From: SM23-78 sp041479965
GTDB lineage: Archaea; Nanobdellota; Nanobdellia; Woesearchaeales; SM23-78
DNA: 23,898 nucleotides
NCBI GenBank assembly: GCA_041479965.1
Contig: JBGOZE010000010.1
Span: forward strand, 1 to 23,898
Reading direction: 5' to 3'
The translations under genes were made by a program, and so were the position numbers. This document shows, one piece after another, positions 1 to 4,968 of the stretch (positions within the stretch are counted from its first letter, which is position 1; every line of letters begins with the position of its first letter). The notes below the pieces were generated by a model. The model was not told where the DNA came from. It ran no database searches and saw only the letters and a list, made by a program, of their open reading frames with translations.

Positions 1-1
1 A

Positions 2-256
2 CAGATTTATAATCGTGCTATTGAAGAATTGCCTATTTCTACAAGTAAACATAATTCTGAGTTTCTAATAAAACTTGTCGACCGTATGCTCTCCCTTAAC
101 AAGCGTCTTTCCGAACTCGGTGACAAGAACACTTCCGAGTCTGCGAAGATTAAAGCTGAGGCTGAAAAGACTGATGCTGAGATCGATGAAGAAGTCTATA
201 AGCTATATGGTATCACTGAAGAAGAGAAGAAAATTATTGAGGAAAGTCTGAAATGA
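2..256 (+). CDS. Type IIG (Eco57I-like) restriction-modification protein, C-terminal end only
   Basis: The frame is open from the first bases of the window, so this is the 3' end of a larger gene and the TTG at 29 is probably internal. The visible 84 residues contain an LPI motif, then LVDRMLSLNKRL, a charged helical stretch, TDAEIDEEVYKLYGIT and EEEKKIIEESL. That series is the usual tail of the target-recognition region of Eco57I/TaqI-type fused methyltransferase-endonucleases, where a coiled helix is followed by 'D.EID.LVY.LYGLT.EE...VE'. The family methylates and cuts DNA at a specific asymmetric site. The catalytic and methyltransferase domains lie outside the window and cannot be judged. 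Its stop overlaps the next start (ATGA at 253-256), so the two are probably co-translated. Confidence 0.8.
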   Translation, partial: QIYNRAIEELPISTSKHNSEFLIKLVDRMLSLNKRLSELGDKNTSESAKIKAEAEKTDAEIDEEVYKLYGITEEEKKIIEESLK

Positions 257-1179
257 CTGACTATAAAATATTAAAGCAATTGCTTAATGAGGATGGGAAG
301 AAATTCCCAGCGAAAGTTGAAGTGATCTGCGGGAAAACATTATCTAAGACTAGAGACTGGTGGAAAGCCATTCTTCTTATCAAGGTAAAGTATGGTCAAA
401 CAGAGAAATACCAGTTAAGATTGTATGGTTGGCGTTGGAGTAAGAAGAAAAATAGGTATGCTAACATTCAGAAATTCAATATTTCTCCAGCACGTTATTT
501 AATTGATTTACTTCAGATATTTCAAGTTTTCATACAAGAGTCTATACGTAAGGGTGAGCATGTATCGATTTATGAGAAATTGGCTGATAGAATAACTGAA
601 TTGCAATCTGCGATGAATAATACCAGGTCTAAAGAGCAAAAAAATCAAATTCCTGTAATGGAAGGGAAGATTAAGGAGTTTGAGAAGCTATTGAAAAAGA
701 AGAAAGTCAAGGAAAAAGAGCTTCAGAAATTTCTTTACAATCATTATTGGATGTTTGGCTCTCAATATAAGTCTATCCATAAAGAAAAACAAGCAGGAAT
801 GAAAGGAAGGAATGACTTTTTGGCTGAAAAAGAGGCAGGTTACTATGATATTATTGAATTGAAAAAACCCGACCATCCTTTATTTACCTCAGGGAAGACA
901 CCTTCTATGAGCAAAGAGTTAAAGGATGCCCTTTCACAAATGGCTAAATATTTTGACTATTACCATAAGCATTATTTATCGCATAAAGAAGAGACCAAAA
1001 TGGATATTTTATACCCTAAAGGCATAATTGTTATAGGCAGAAGAAAAGATAAAGAAAAGGAAATTTTGAAGGCTCACGAACTCATATTAACTAAGGTTGA
1101 AATTCTAACCTATGATGATATCCTAGATAGAGCAAAACAATCTATCAAAAATATAAAAAAACGAAAAACTAAGTCTTAA
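253..1179 (+). CDS. Shedu-like nuclease (DUF4263 / SduA C-terminal domain)
   Basis: 308 residues. The N-terminal ~150 residues are Lys-rich and helical with no recognised fold. The C-terminal half (about 150-295) follows the DUF4263/SduA_C plan: KELQKFLYNHYWMFG, then GRNDFLAEK (Asp188), YDIIELKKPD (Glu202, Lys204), ALSQMAKYFDYY (Gln229) and KGIIVIGRR. This gives a D-(14)-E-x-K-type PD-(D/E)XK nuclease core with the downstream Gln and the GRR strand seen in Shedu proteins. SduA of the Shedu anti-phage system is a DNA nuclease; the family role is known, the role here is inferred. The ATG overlaps the stop of the restriction-modification gene by 4 nt, indicating one transcript and coupled translation. 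It could serve as a separate defence gene or as an accessory nuclease of the modification enzyme. Confidence 0.8.
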   Translation: MTDYKILKQLLNEDGKKFPAKVEVICGKTLSKTRDWWKAILLIKVKYGQTEKYQLRLYGWRWSKKKNRYANIQKFNISPARYLIDLLQIFQVFIQESIRKGEHVSIYEKLADRITELQSAMNNTRSKEQKNQIPVMEGKIKEFEKLLKKKKVKEKELQKFLYNHYWMFGSQYKSIHKEKQAGMKGRNDFLAEKEAGYYDIIELKKPDHPLFTSGKTPSMSKELKDALSQMAKYFDYYHKHYLSHKEETKMDILYPKGIIVIGRRKDKEKEILKAHELILTKVEILTYDDILDRAKQSIKNIKKRKTKS

Positions 1180-1599
1180 CTGCCCCCCGACTCCCTGACG
1201 AACGACTGACTAAACTGACTGAACTGTGCCTATTTGCGGCCTGTAGCATCCCCCGCTTCCTCTTCCTCGTCACCTTTCTCCTTTAGGAAGCGCCTAGAAT
1301 TCTCTGTGTCGTTGAGAAACCCTAGCCCTTTCATCATGAAAGCACACTAACGCCTTGGCGAAGCAATCGTTCCCTGGGACGGTTATGGGAAGTTTAGCAA
1401 AATTTCCCACTCAAAAACCTTTGGTTTTTGTTGTCAGCTGTGATGTCGTGGATTCTCATGTTATTAGAACAATCTTAGCAATTTATATACCTGATGTCAA
1501 CATGTCCAGTGTGGACGGAAATCTTTCGGTAGCACCGGACATCTTCGCGTAGCCTATTTAAACTATAACTTATTATCTCTTCTTAGCATGCCATCGAAA
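1180..1599. other. Gene-free stretch with several RNA-like hairpins
   Basis: No convincing gene lies here; the only open frame (65 codons from a TTG at 1355) has no ribosome binding site or recognisable family. On the plus strand there are inverted repeats: TGGGAA at 1386-1391 with TTCCCA at 1404-1409; AAAAACC at 1413-1419 with GGTTTTT at 1423-1429; GTCCA at 1504-1508 with TGGAC at 1512-1516; CGGT at 1527-1530 with ACCG at 1534-1537. The last two lie between ATGTCC (1502-1507) and GGACAT (1537-1542). The first part (1180-1230) holds short GACTGA/ACTGAC repetitions. It may be a non-coding RNA or eroded sequence; no known RNA family (RNase P, SRP, tRNA) is matched. Confidence 0.4.
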
Positions 1600-1600
1600 C

Positions 1601-1646
1601 ATTTAAATATTTGCACAGATTACACAGTTTTACCAAATGTGGAGGT
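1601..1646 (+). promoter_or_regulatory. TATA box and Shine-Dalgarno site of the vapBC operon
   Basis: ATTTAAATAT at 1601-1610 is a good archaeal TATA box, placing the transcript start near 1632. GGAGGT at 1641-1646 is a strong ribosome binding site 7 nt before the ATG at 1654. This decides the start: an upstream in-frame ATG at 1588 lies before the TATA box and would not be transcribed. Confidence 0.65.
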
Positions 1647-1653
1647 AGAAGGC

Positions 1654-1893
1654 ATGCCAACAATAACCTTGTCAATCCCCGAGGACATGAAGAAGGAAAT
1701 GGACGGATTAGAGTTTATTAACTGGTCAGCTGTAGCCAGGGAAGCTATAAGAGAGAAAATATCTGAACTAGCACTCTTCAAGTCCATTGTCTCAAAGAGC
1801 CGTCTGAAGGAAAAGGATGTTTCGAAAATAGCAGACAAGATATCTGCTTCGATGCACAAGAAGTACAAGGAAAAGTTTCCTGGGCTGAAATGA
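1654..1893 (+). CDS. vapB: VapB-type antitoxin (ribbon-helix-helix-like)
   Basis: 79 residues. The start MPTITLSIPEDMKKEMD followed by WSAVAREAIREKI is the usual beta-strand, helix, helix plan of an archaeal ribbon-helix-helix antitoxin ('I.L.IP.E....L....NWSEVAREAI'). The C-terminal half is a basic, helical tail (residues 45-79) that would wrap the toxin. Such proteins bind their own operator as dimers and neutralise a PIN-domain RNase. The stop codon TGA at 1891-1893 abuts the ATG of the PIN gene at 1894 directly, the standard arrangement of a vapBC operon. The gene appears intact although its partner is interrupted, so the antitoxin may survive without a functional toxin in this genome copy. 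VapB is the closest family name; sequence alone does not exclude another ribbon-helix-helix antitoxin class. Confidence 0.75.
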   Translation: MPTITLSIPEDMKKEMDGLEFINWSAVAREAIREKISELALFKSIVSKSRLKEKDVSKIADKISASMHKKYKEKFPGLK

Positions 1894-2072
1894 ATGAAGA
1901 TTGTGATTGATGCTAATGTATTGTGTGCAGCATTACTTGCCAAAGGCAAAACAGCTGAACTCTTATTCTCAGACCAGATTGAGCCTGTAGCGCCAGAATT
2001 ATTATTCACAGAGCTTGAAAGGCACAGAAAAGAGCTTGTGGAAAAGACTAAGCTATCTGAAAATGACCTCCT

Positions 2073-2098
2073 CTGGGGGCTGAAGCCGCCCAGTATCC
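2073..2098 (-). repeat. Right-end hairpin and guide sequence of the IS200-type element
   Basis: On the minus strand GGATA (2098-2094) is followed at once by a hairpin whose arms are CTGGGCGGC and GCCCCCAG (2093-2073, one bulged base, loop TTCA-like), then AGGAGG and the cleavage site TCATT. TnpA recognises such imperfect hairpins as single-stranded DNA. The 4-5 nt just 5' of the hairpin foot is the guide that pairs with the cleavage site. Confidence 0.75.
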
Positions 2099-2111
2099 CA
2101 CGACGAGTATT

Positions 2112-2549
2112 TCAAGCTAGAGCGTGATGCTCAGCTTGGTTCAAAATGTATTGTTCAGTTTCGCTAAATTGATTATAACCTACAGTCACAGCGCATCCAC
2201 CACGACTCCATAAGTGTCCTTGAGGATAACGAAGGCGAGCCTTCGGATGATTTTTAAAAAAGTAAAAGGAAGACGCGCCCTTAAGAAGCCTGAATGCTTC
2301 CTCGGGAAGCATGCCTTTCGGCAAAGTCACGAGTACGTGGATGTGCTCGGGCATGACATTCATAACGTGAACTTCGATGTCATGCGCATTTGCAACCTTT
2401 CGAACGCAAGCGGAGATTAAATTTTTATACTCAAACTTACCAAACATCTGATAACGATATTTGGTCGTAAATTCCATATGCCAATAGTTTATGCCGACCT
2501 TATGGTTGTCATGCCTTAACTCAACTTTCACAAAATCCATTTTTGTCAC
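2112..2549 (-). CDS. tnpA: IS200-type Y1 HUH transposase TnpA
   Basis: 145 residues, the full length of Y1_Tnp (PF01797) proteins. Seen directly: WHMEFTTKYRYQMF near the N terminus (the 'hlvf.tKYRr' strand), PEHIHVLV with the two His of the HUH metal site around residue 70, and EQYILNQ near the C terminus carrying the likely catalytic Tyr. TnpA cuts single-stranded DNA at the element's ends through a 5'-phosphotyrosine link and moves the circular single-stranded intermediate to a new TCATT-type target. The start used is GTG at 2549; an in-frame ATG lies three codons later (2540). The GTG lies inside a hairpin together with its GGAG ribosome binding site, which would keep expression low. No TnpB/OMEGA nuclease accompanies it. 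Confidence 0.93.
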   Translation of the reverse strand: MTKMDFVKVELRHDNHKVGINYWHMEFTTKYRYQMFGKFEYKNLISACVRKVANAHDIEVHVMNVMPEHIHVLVTLPKGMLPEEAFRLLKGASSFYFFKNHPKARLRYPQGHLWSRGGCAVTVGYNQFSETEQYILNQAEHHALA

Positions 2550-2561
2550 GCTCCGCGCGAC
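2545..2561 (-). promoter_or_regulatory. Hairpin hiding the tnpA start codon and Shine-Dalgarno site
   Basis: On the minus strand GTCGCGC (2561-2555), GGA loop, GCGTGAC (2551-2545) form a 7-bp stem with one G-T pair. The GTG start (2549-2547) is in the 3' arm and the GGAG ribosome binding site spans loop and stem. IS200 elements are known to sequester the tnpA ribosome binding site in such a stem; here it is inferred from the sequence. Confidence 0.6.
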
Positions 2562-2600
2562 AAAAAAACTTTAGAGCTCACGCTAAATTGATGGATTTAA

Positions 2601-2635
2601 GTGCGTGCGCCGGATTTCGTCGCGCGCATTTTTTT
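2601..2635 (+). terminator. GC-rich hairpin with T run inside the IS left end
   Basis: GTGCGTGCGCC (2601-2611) pairs with GTCGCGCGCAT (2619-2629) across a short loop with one mismatch and two G-T pairs, followed by seven T residues (2629-2635). It resembles an intrinsic terminator for plus-strand transcripts entering from the interrupted toxin gene. IS200 elements carry such transcription blocks near the left end. Confidence 0.45.
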
Positions 2636-2685
2636 ATGATAAAAAGAATACAAAAAACTATCGGAGGAACGGCAAGGCAATTCCT

Positions 2686-2709
2686 CTACACACAAAGTGT
2701 GTAGTATCC
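2686..2709 (-). repeat. Left-end hairpin and guide sequence of the IS200-type element
   Basis: CTACACAC (2686-2693), AAA, GTGTGTAG (2697-2704) is a perfect 8-bp hairpin. On the minus strand GGATA (2709-2705) sits directly 5' of its foot, the same five bases as at the right end. A wider pairing of GGCAAGG (2671-2677) with CCTTGCC (2708-2714) extends the structure around an internal loop. The left cleavage site TCATT (2725-2721) is 11 nt upstream of the guide. Confidence 0.75.
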
Positions 2710-2972
2710 TTGCCTACGAGAATGATTTTAGCACTCTTCTAGCGCTTTTCAGAAAGAAGATAAGGATAATACCCGTGATAGAATTCGCAGATAAGCTAGC
2801 AGAGGCGAATGACCTCTTAAAAGGCCACAAAAAAGACACTGAATTTGTCGCGCTAGCCTTAAAACTTGGTTGCCCTTTATGGTCAAAGGAGAAAGCTTTG
2901 AAGAAGATAAAGAATATTGTTGTTCTTGATGCTGATGAAGTCGCAAAAAGAATTCTCTAGCAACTCTGATCG

Positions 2973-2992
2973 TTTTGTTGACGTCAACAAAA
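2973..2992. repeat. 20-nt perfect palindrome after the toxin gene
   Basis: TTTTGTTGAC is followed immediately by its reverse complement GTCAACAAAA, 12 nt after the end of the toxin frame. It could act as a transcription terminator stem or a dimer-binding site. The gene-free stretch 2961-3216 also holds a second hairpin (3097-3117) and nothing else recognisable. Confidence 0.5.
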
Positions 2993-3096
2993 TGGTCAAG
3001 CCTAGTTTTGGTATGATAGAGTTATCGAAATTTTGTCGACAGCTGAAATTACCTTGATGAGCCTGAAAAGGTCAAAAGGAAAAGGTTGAGATAGAA

Positions 3097-3117
3097 TTGG
3101 CAGACACTATCTGCCAA
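3097..3117. repeat. 8-bp perfect hairpin in gene-free stretch
   Basis: TTGGCAGA (3097-3104), CACTA loop, TCTGCCAA (3110-3117). It lies between the interrupted toxin and the convergent regulator gene; it may be a terminator stem or a remnant of a mobile element end. No T run follows directly. Confidence 0.4.
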
Positions 3118-3216
3118 ATTAGTCTGGAACCATTATGCTGAAATTAATCAACAGCTTCCACCTTCATAATAAGAATTAGATGTGGAAGCGAATGAATTCC
3201 TTCGTCCAGAACTCTC

Positions 3217-3942
3217 TCACTTCTTCTTTCTCGTAACAAACCAATACCAAGTGATTAGAACTATTATGGTGAATCCTGCTCCTATCAGGAACCAGAGTGC
3301 GATGTTGGTTGGTGGCGTCTGCTGGACTACTTGGATTATTGGCTGAACAATCGGCTCTGTGATGTTCTGGGTGATATTCTCAGTTATGTTCTCTGCTGCT
3401 TGGCTCGCAGCTGTCATCAGCAGCCCTGCTCCTTCTTCAACTGCCGGAGCAATCGCTTTCTCTGCAACACCCGATCCTCTTGTCGCATAATCAGCCATTA
3501 GTGGCGCTGCTGCCATGAGCTTCGCGCTTCCAGCTTTTATCATGAGCCTGTTGAATATCTCGATCACCGCTCCTACTGCGAGAACAATGATGCTTATCGG
3601 TAATATAGACCTAAGTTTGTCCCTGAAGCTTTCTGTCCTGACACTCTTCGGAGCAATAATAATCAGTTTGTTAGCGAGAGAATAATGGTTGACTTCTTTT
3701 CCTTTTTCAGAATAATGGAATTCTTCTGACTTCACCAGGTTAGCCTTAACAAGCGCTTGGAAATTGTAGTGCACAGTGGATAATGGCAGCTTCAATTTCT
3801 TTGCCATGTCGCTCTCCGTGGATGATTCTTCCTTGCTCAGAACATCCAGTATCTTCCTCGCAGTATCATTGCTCATCACCTGGGCCAATGCTTTGGACTC
3901 TTTCTCTTCCAATGATACCAGCAAAAAAGGGTCTTTTGCCAT
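3217..3942 (-). CDS. Membrane-anchored winged-helix (ArsR-like) regulator
   Basis: 241 residues. Residues about 20-90 form a winged helix: NDTARKILDVLSKEESSTESDMAKKL followed by STVHYNFQALVKANLV and HYSLANK, matching ArsR/HTH_20-type archaeal regulators. Two hydrophobic segments follow (112-130 and 214-236), and the chain ends in TRKKK. The predicted topology puts the DNA-binding domain and the short tail inside and residues 131-213 outside. The outer loop is Ala-rich and holds three NIT sequons in a row (Asn185, 189, 193), possible N-glycosylation sites. This arrangement suggests a one-component sensor that reads the cell surface and acts on DNA directly; the signal and targets are unknown. 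A TATA box lies 28 nt before the ATG, so the message is probably leaderless. Confidence 0.75.
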   Translation of the reverse strand: MAKDPFLLVSLEEKESKALAQVMSNDTARKILDVLSKEESSTESDMAKKLKLPLSTVHYNFQALVKANLVKSEEFHYSEKGKEVNHYSLANKLIIIAPKSVRTESFRDKLRSILPISIIVLAVGAVIEIFNRLMIKAGSAKLMAAAPLMADYATRGSGVAEKAIAPAVEEGAGLLMTAASQAAENITENITQNITEPIVQPIIQVVQQTPPTNIALWFLIGAGFTIIVLITWYWFVTRKKK

Positions 3943-3965
3943 AGCAAAAAGGTAGGTTAGCCAGG

Positions 3966-3974
3966 TATTTAAAT
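3966..3974 (-). promoter_or_regulatory. TATA box of the membrane-anchored regulator
   Basis: ATTTAAATA on the minus strand, centred 28 nt before the ATG at 3942, which implies initiation at or very near the start codon (leaderless). A short palindrome AGCTT-A-AAGCT (3993-4003) lies about 20 nt upstream. Confidence 0.6.
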
Positions 3975-4024
3975 GTTAAGATAGTTGCGAACCAGCTTAA
4001 AGCTAACAGTCAGAACTATGCGCC

Positions 4025-4444
4025 TTATTTATGCTTCCACTCGTAAAGCAAGACTCTAGGGGAGTGCTTATCAGGCTGAACTGCGTAAGGCGCTTTCTTG
4101 AGCCAACCCCTGGGAAGCCTCCACTGCGGCCCTGGCTGGATGTCGAACTTGTCATCGCCGTACCATTCAGGCCCTGGCTTGATCATATGCATAGGATATT
4201 TGGACATGTCAGGCACAATGATGGGCATGTTGTCACCTGGCGCGCACATCATCCTGTACCCTTCTCTCATCTTCCTGTGCTGCTGGAAATAATTAGGATG
4301 CAGATGATGGGATTGGGCTTTATCATATTTTGCCAGGCTGAACCTGATCTTGTCCTGTGGCTTGTATTGGCCGAATCCAAAGGTGCTGGCGATGGCGATG
4401 TAAGACGCGAGAACTATTCCTGCAAGTGTTTTTTTGTGTTCCAT
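4025..4444 (-). CDS. Small exported protein of unknown function
   Basis: 139 residues from the ATG at 4444, MEHKKTLAGIVLASYIAIASTFGFG, a typical N-terminal signal or anchor segment (basic start, hydrophobic residues 7-20). An ATG six codons upstream (4462) is in frame but lies too close to the TATA box (4466-4474) to be transcribed, so 4444 is preferred. The mature part is rich in His, Pro, Lys, Tyr and Trp and holds a short internal repetition PGPEW / PGPQW (about residues 90-110), with a Met-rich stretch (YRMMCAPGDNMPIIVPDM). I do not recognise the family. It is transcribed divergently from the lipoprotein gene at 4535. Confidence 0.55.
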   Translation of the reverse strand: MEHKKTLAGIVLASYIAIASTFGFGQYKPQDKIRFSLAKYDKAQSHHLHPNYFQQHRKMREGYRMMCAPGDNMPIIVPDMSKYPMHMIKPGPEWYGDDKFDIQPGPQWRLPRGWLKKAPYAVQPDKHSPRVLLYEWKHK

Positions 4445-4465
4445 GCGAAGCAATAAGGTCATCTA

Positions 4466-4511
4466 TTATAAATATTTTCTCGCTATTTGCTGAGAGTGAA
4501 AAAATATATAA
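4466..4511. promoter_or_regulatory. Divergent pair of TATA boxes
   Basis: TATTTATAA on the minus strand (4474-4466) is 26 nt before the ATG at 4444. AAAATATATAAGG on the plus strand (from 4501, centre near 4507) is 28 nt before the ATG at 4535. Both spacings predict leaderless transcripts, and the two promoters share about 90 bp between the start codons. Confidence 0.6.
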
Positions 4512-4534
4512 GGAAAGACATCAATTGCTAGTGC

Positions 4535-4849
4535 ATGAAAGCATCTTTTATCAGCAAATCAATATTGGTGCTCCTGCTATCAGTTTCTTTGCTTCTTGCA
4601 GGCTGCGGCACTCAGAGCATCAGGGAAGTCAAGAGCGAGGATTATGTAGGGAAAGAAGTTGCTGTTGCAGGTAGTGTAGGAACAACTATCAAGATCGGCA
4701 GCTTGTCAGGCTTCACCCTCACTGATAAGAACGGTGACACTATTGGCGTGAAGAGCGATGCCCTTCCGAAGGAAGGCTCTAAGATGACTGTTCGTGGCGT
4801 CCTCATCAAAGACACCATCTTCGGCTATTACATCCAAAGCAAGGAATAA
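4535..4849 (+). CDS. Small lipoprotein with OB-fold-like domain
   Basis: 104 residues. The N terminus is a lipoprotein signal: MKASFISKSILVLLLSVSLLLAGC with lipobox LAGC and Cys24 as the probable lipidated residue. Residues about 33-104 (VKSEDYVGKEVAVAGSV, GFTLTDKNGDTIGV, GSKMTVRGVLIK, FGYYIQ) have the five-strand spacing of tRNA_anti-like/OB-fold domains found in small envelope proteins. The domain assignment is by pattern only; the ligand is unknown. The protein would face outward, anchored in the cytoplasmic membrane. Transcription from the TATA box at 4501-4511 is predicted to start at the ATG. Confidence 0.7.
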   Translation: MKASFISKSILVLLLSVSLLLAGCGTQSIREVKSEDYVGKEVAVAGSVGTTIKIGSLSGFTLTDKNGDTIGVKSDALPKEGSKMTVRGVLIKDTIFGYYIQSKE

Positions 4850-4882
4850 GCTTTTACACTCTTGCCTTTTTTCCGTGCATAG

Positions 4883-4900
4883 CTTCAAACCAGTTTGAAG
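4883..4900. promoter_or_regulatory. 18-nt inverted repeat, candidate operator
   Basis: CTTCAAAC, CA, GTTTGAAG: two perfect 8-bp arms around a 2-bp centre, ending about 10 bp upstream of the TATA box at 4911-4919. The position, abutting the TFB recognition element, fits a site for a dimeric regulator of the lipoprotein gene at 4969. It is not followed by a T run, so a terminator is less likely, although the preceding gene ends at 4849. Confidence 0.5.
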
Positions 4901-4910
4901 ACTAAAACAT

Positions 4911-4964
4911 ATTTAAATACTTACTATACTCTACCATCATATAAGAAATAAGCTTTCGAGGTGG
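4911..4964 (+). promoter_or_regulatory. TATA box and Shine-Dalgarno site of the DUF333 lipoprotein
   Basis: ATTTAAATA at 4911-4919 predicts a start near 4941. CGAGGTGG at 4957-4964 is a ribosome binding site 5-7 nt before the ATG at 4969. Confidence 0.6.
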
Positions 4965-4968
4965 AAAC

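Larger units (their letters stand above)
2062..2720 (-). mobile_element. IS200-type insertion sequence (single tnpA, 659 bp)
   Basis: The element lies in minus orientation. On the minus strand the left end follows the target TCATT (2725-2721) and begins CTCGTAGGCAAGG; the right end finishes with a second TCATT (2066-2062). Removing 2062-2720 restores the toxin frame exactly and leaves one copy of TCATT, as expected of IS200/IS605 elements, which insert 3' of a short target without target-site duplication. A subterminal hairpin is present at each end and each is preceded by GGATA. One gene, tnpA, fills the middle; there is no tnpB. The length is typical of IS200-group elements (roughly 600-750 bp). 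The transposase is intact, so the element may still be active. Confidence 0.92.
1894..2960 (+). pseudogene. vapC: PIN-domain toxin (VapC-like), interrupted by an IS200-type element
   Basis: The gene is in two parts: 1894-2061 (56 codons: MKIVIDANVLCAALL, with the first catalytic Asp of a PIN domain, then ELLFTELERHRKELVEK) and 2721-2960 (80 codons less the stop, with DTEFVALALKLGCPLWSKEK, the second acidic centre and the WS.DK-like end). Joining 2061 to 2721 gives GAA AAT GAT TTT AGC, an uninterrupted frame of 135 residues reading ...KLSENDFSTLLALF..., the normal length and order for a PIN_3-type toxin. As it stands the first part reads on into the element and stops at 2127 after 21 foreign codons, missing half the active site. 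PIN toxins are Mg-dependent RNases. The lesion looks recent because neither half has other stops or shifts. Confidence 0.9.

Noticed and set aside
1355..1552. 65-codon open frame in the gap before vapB
   Set aside because: TTG start, no ribosome binding site, no recognisable domain, and it overlaps several hairpins; most likely chance.
2214..2420. Plus-strand frame inside the IS element, considered as a second IS gene (tnpB or accessory)
   Set aside because: It overlaps tnpA antisense, is 68 codons, and has no TnpB motifs; the element is too short for tnpB.
4031..4456. 141-codon plus-strand frame opposite the exported orphan
   Set aside because: No promoter or ribosome binding site; the minus frame has a signal peptide, TATA box and correct spacing.
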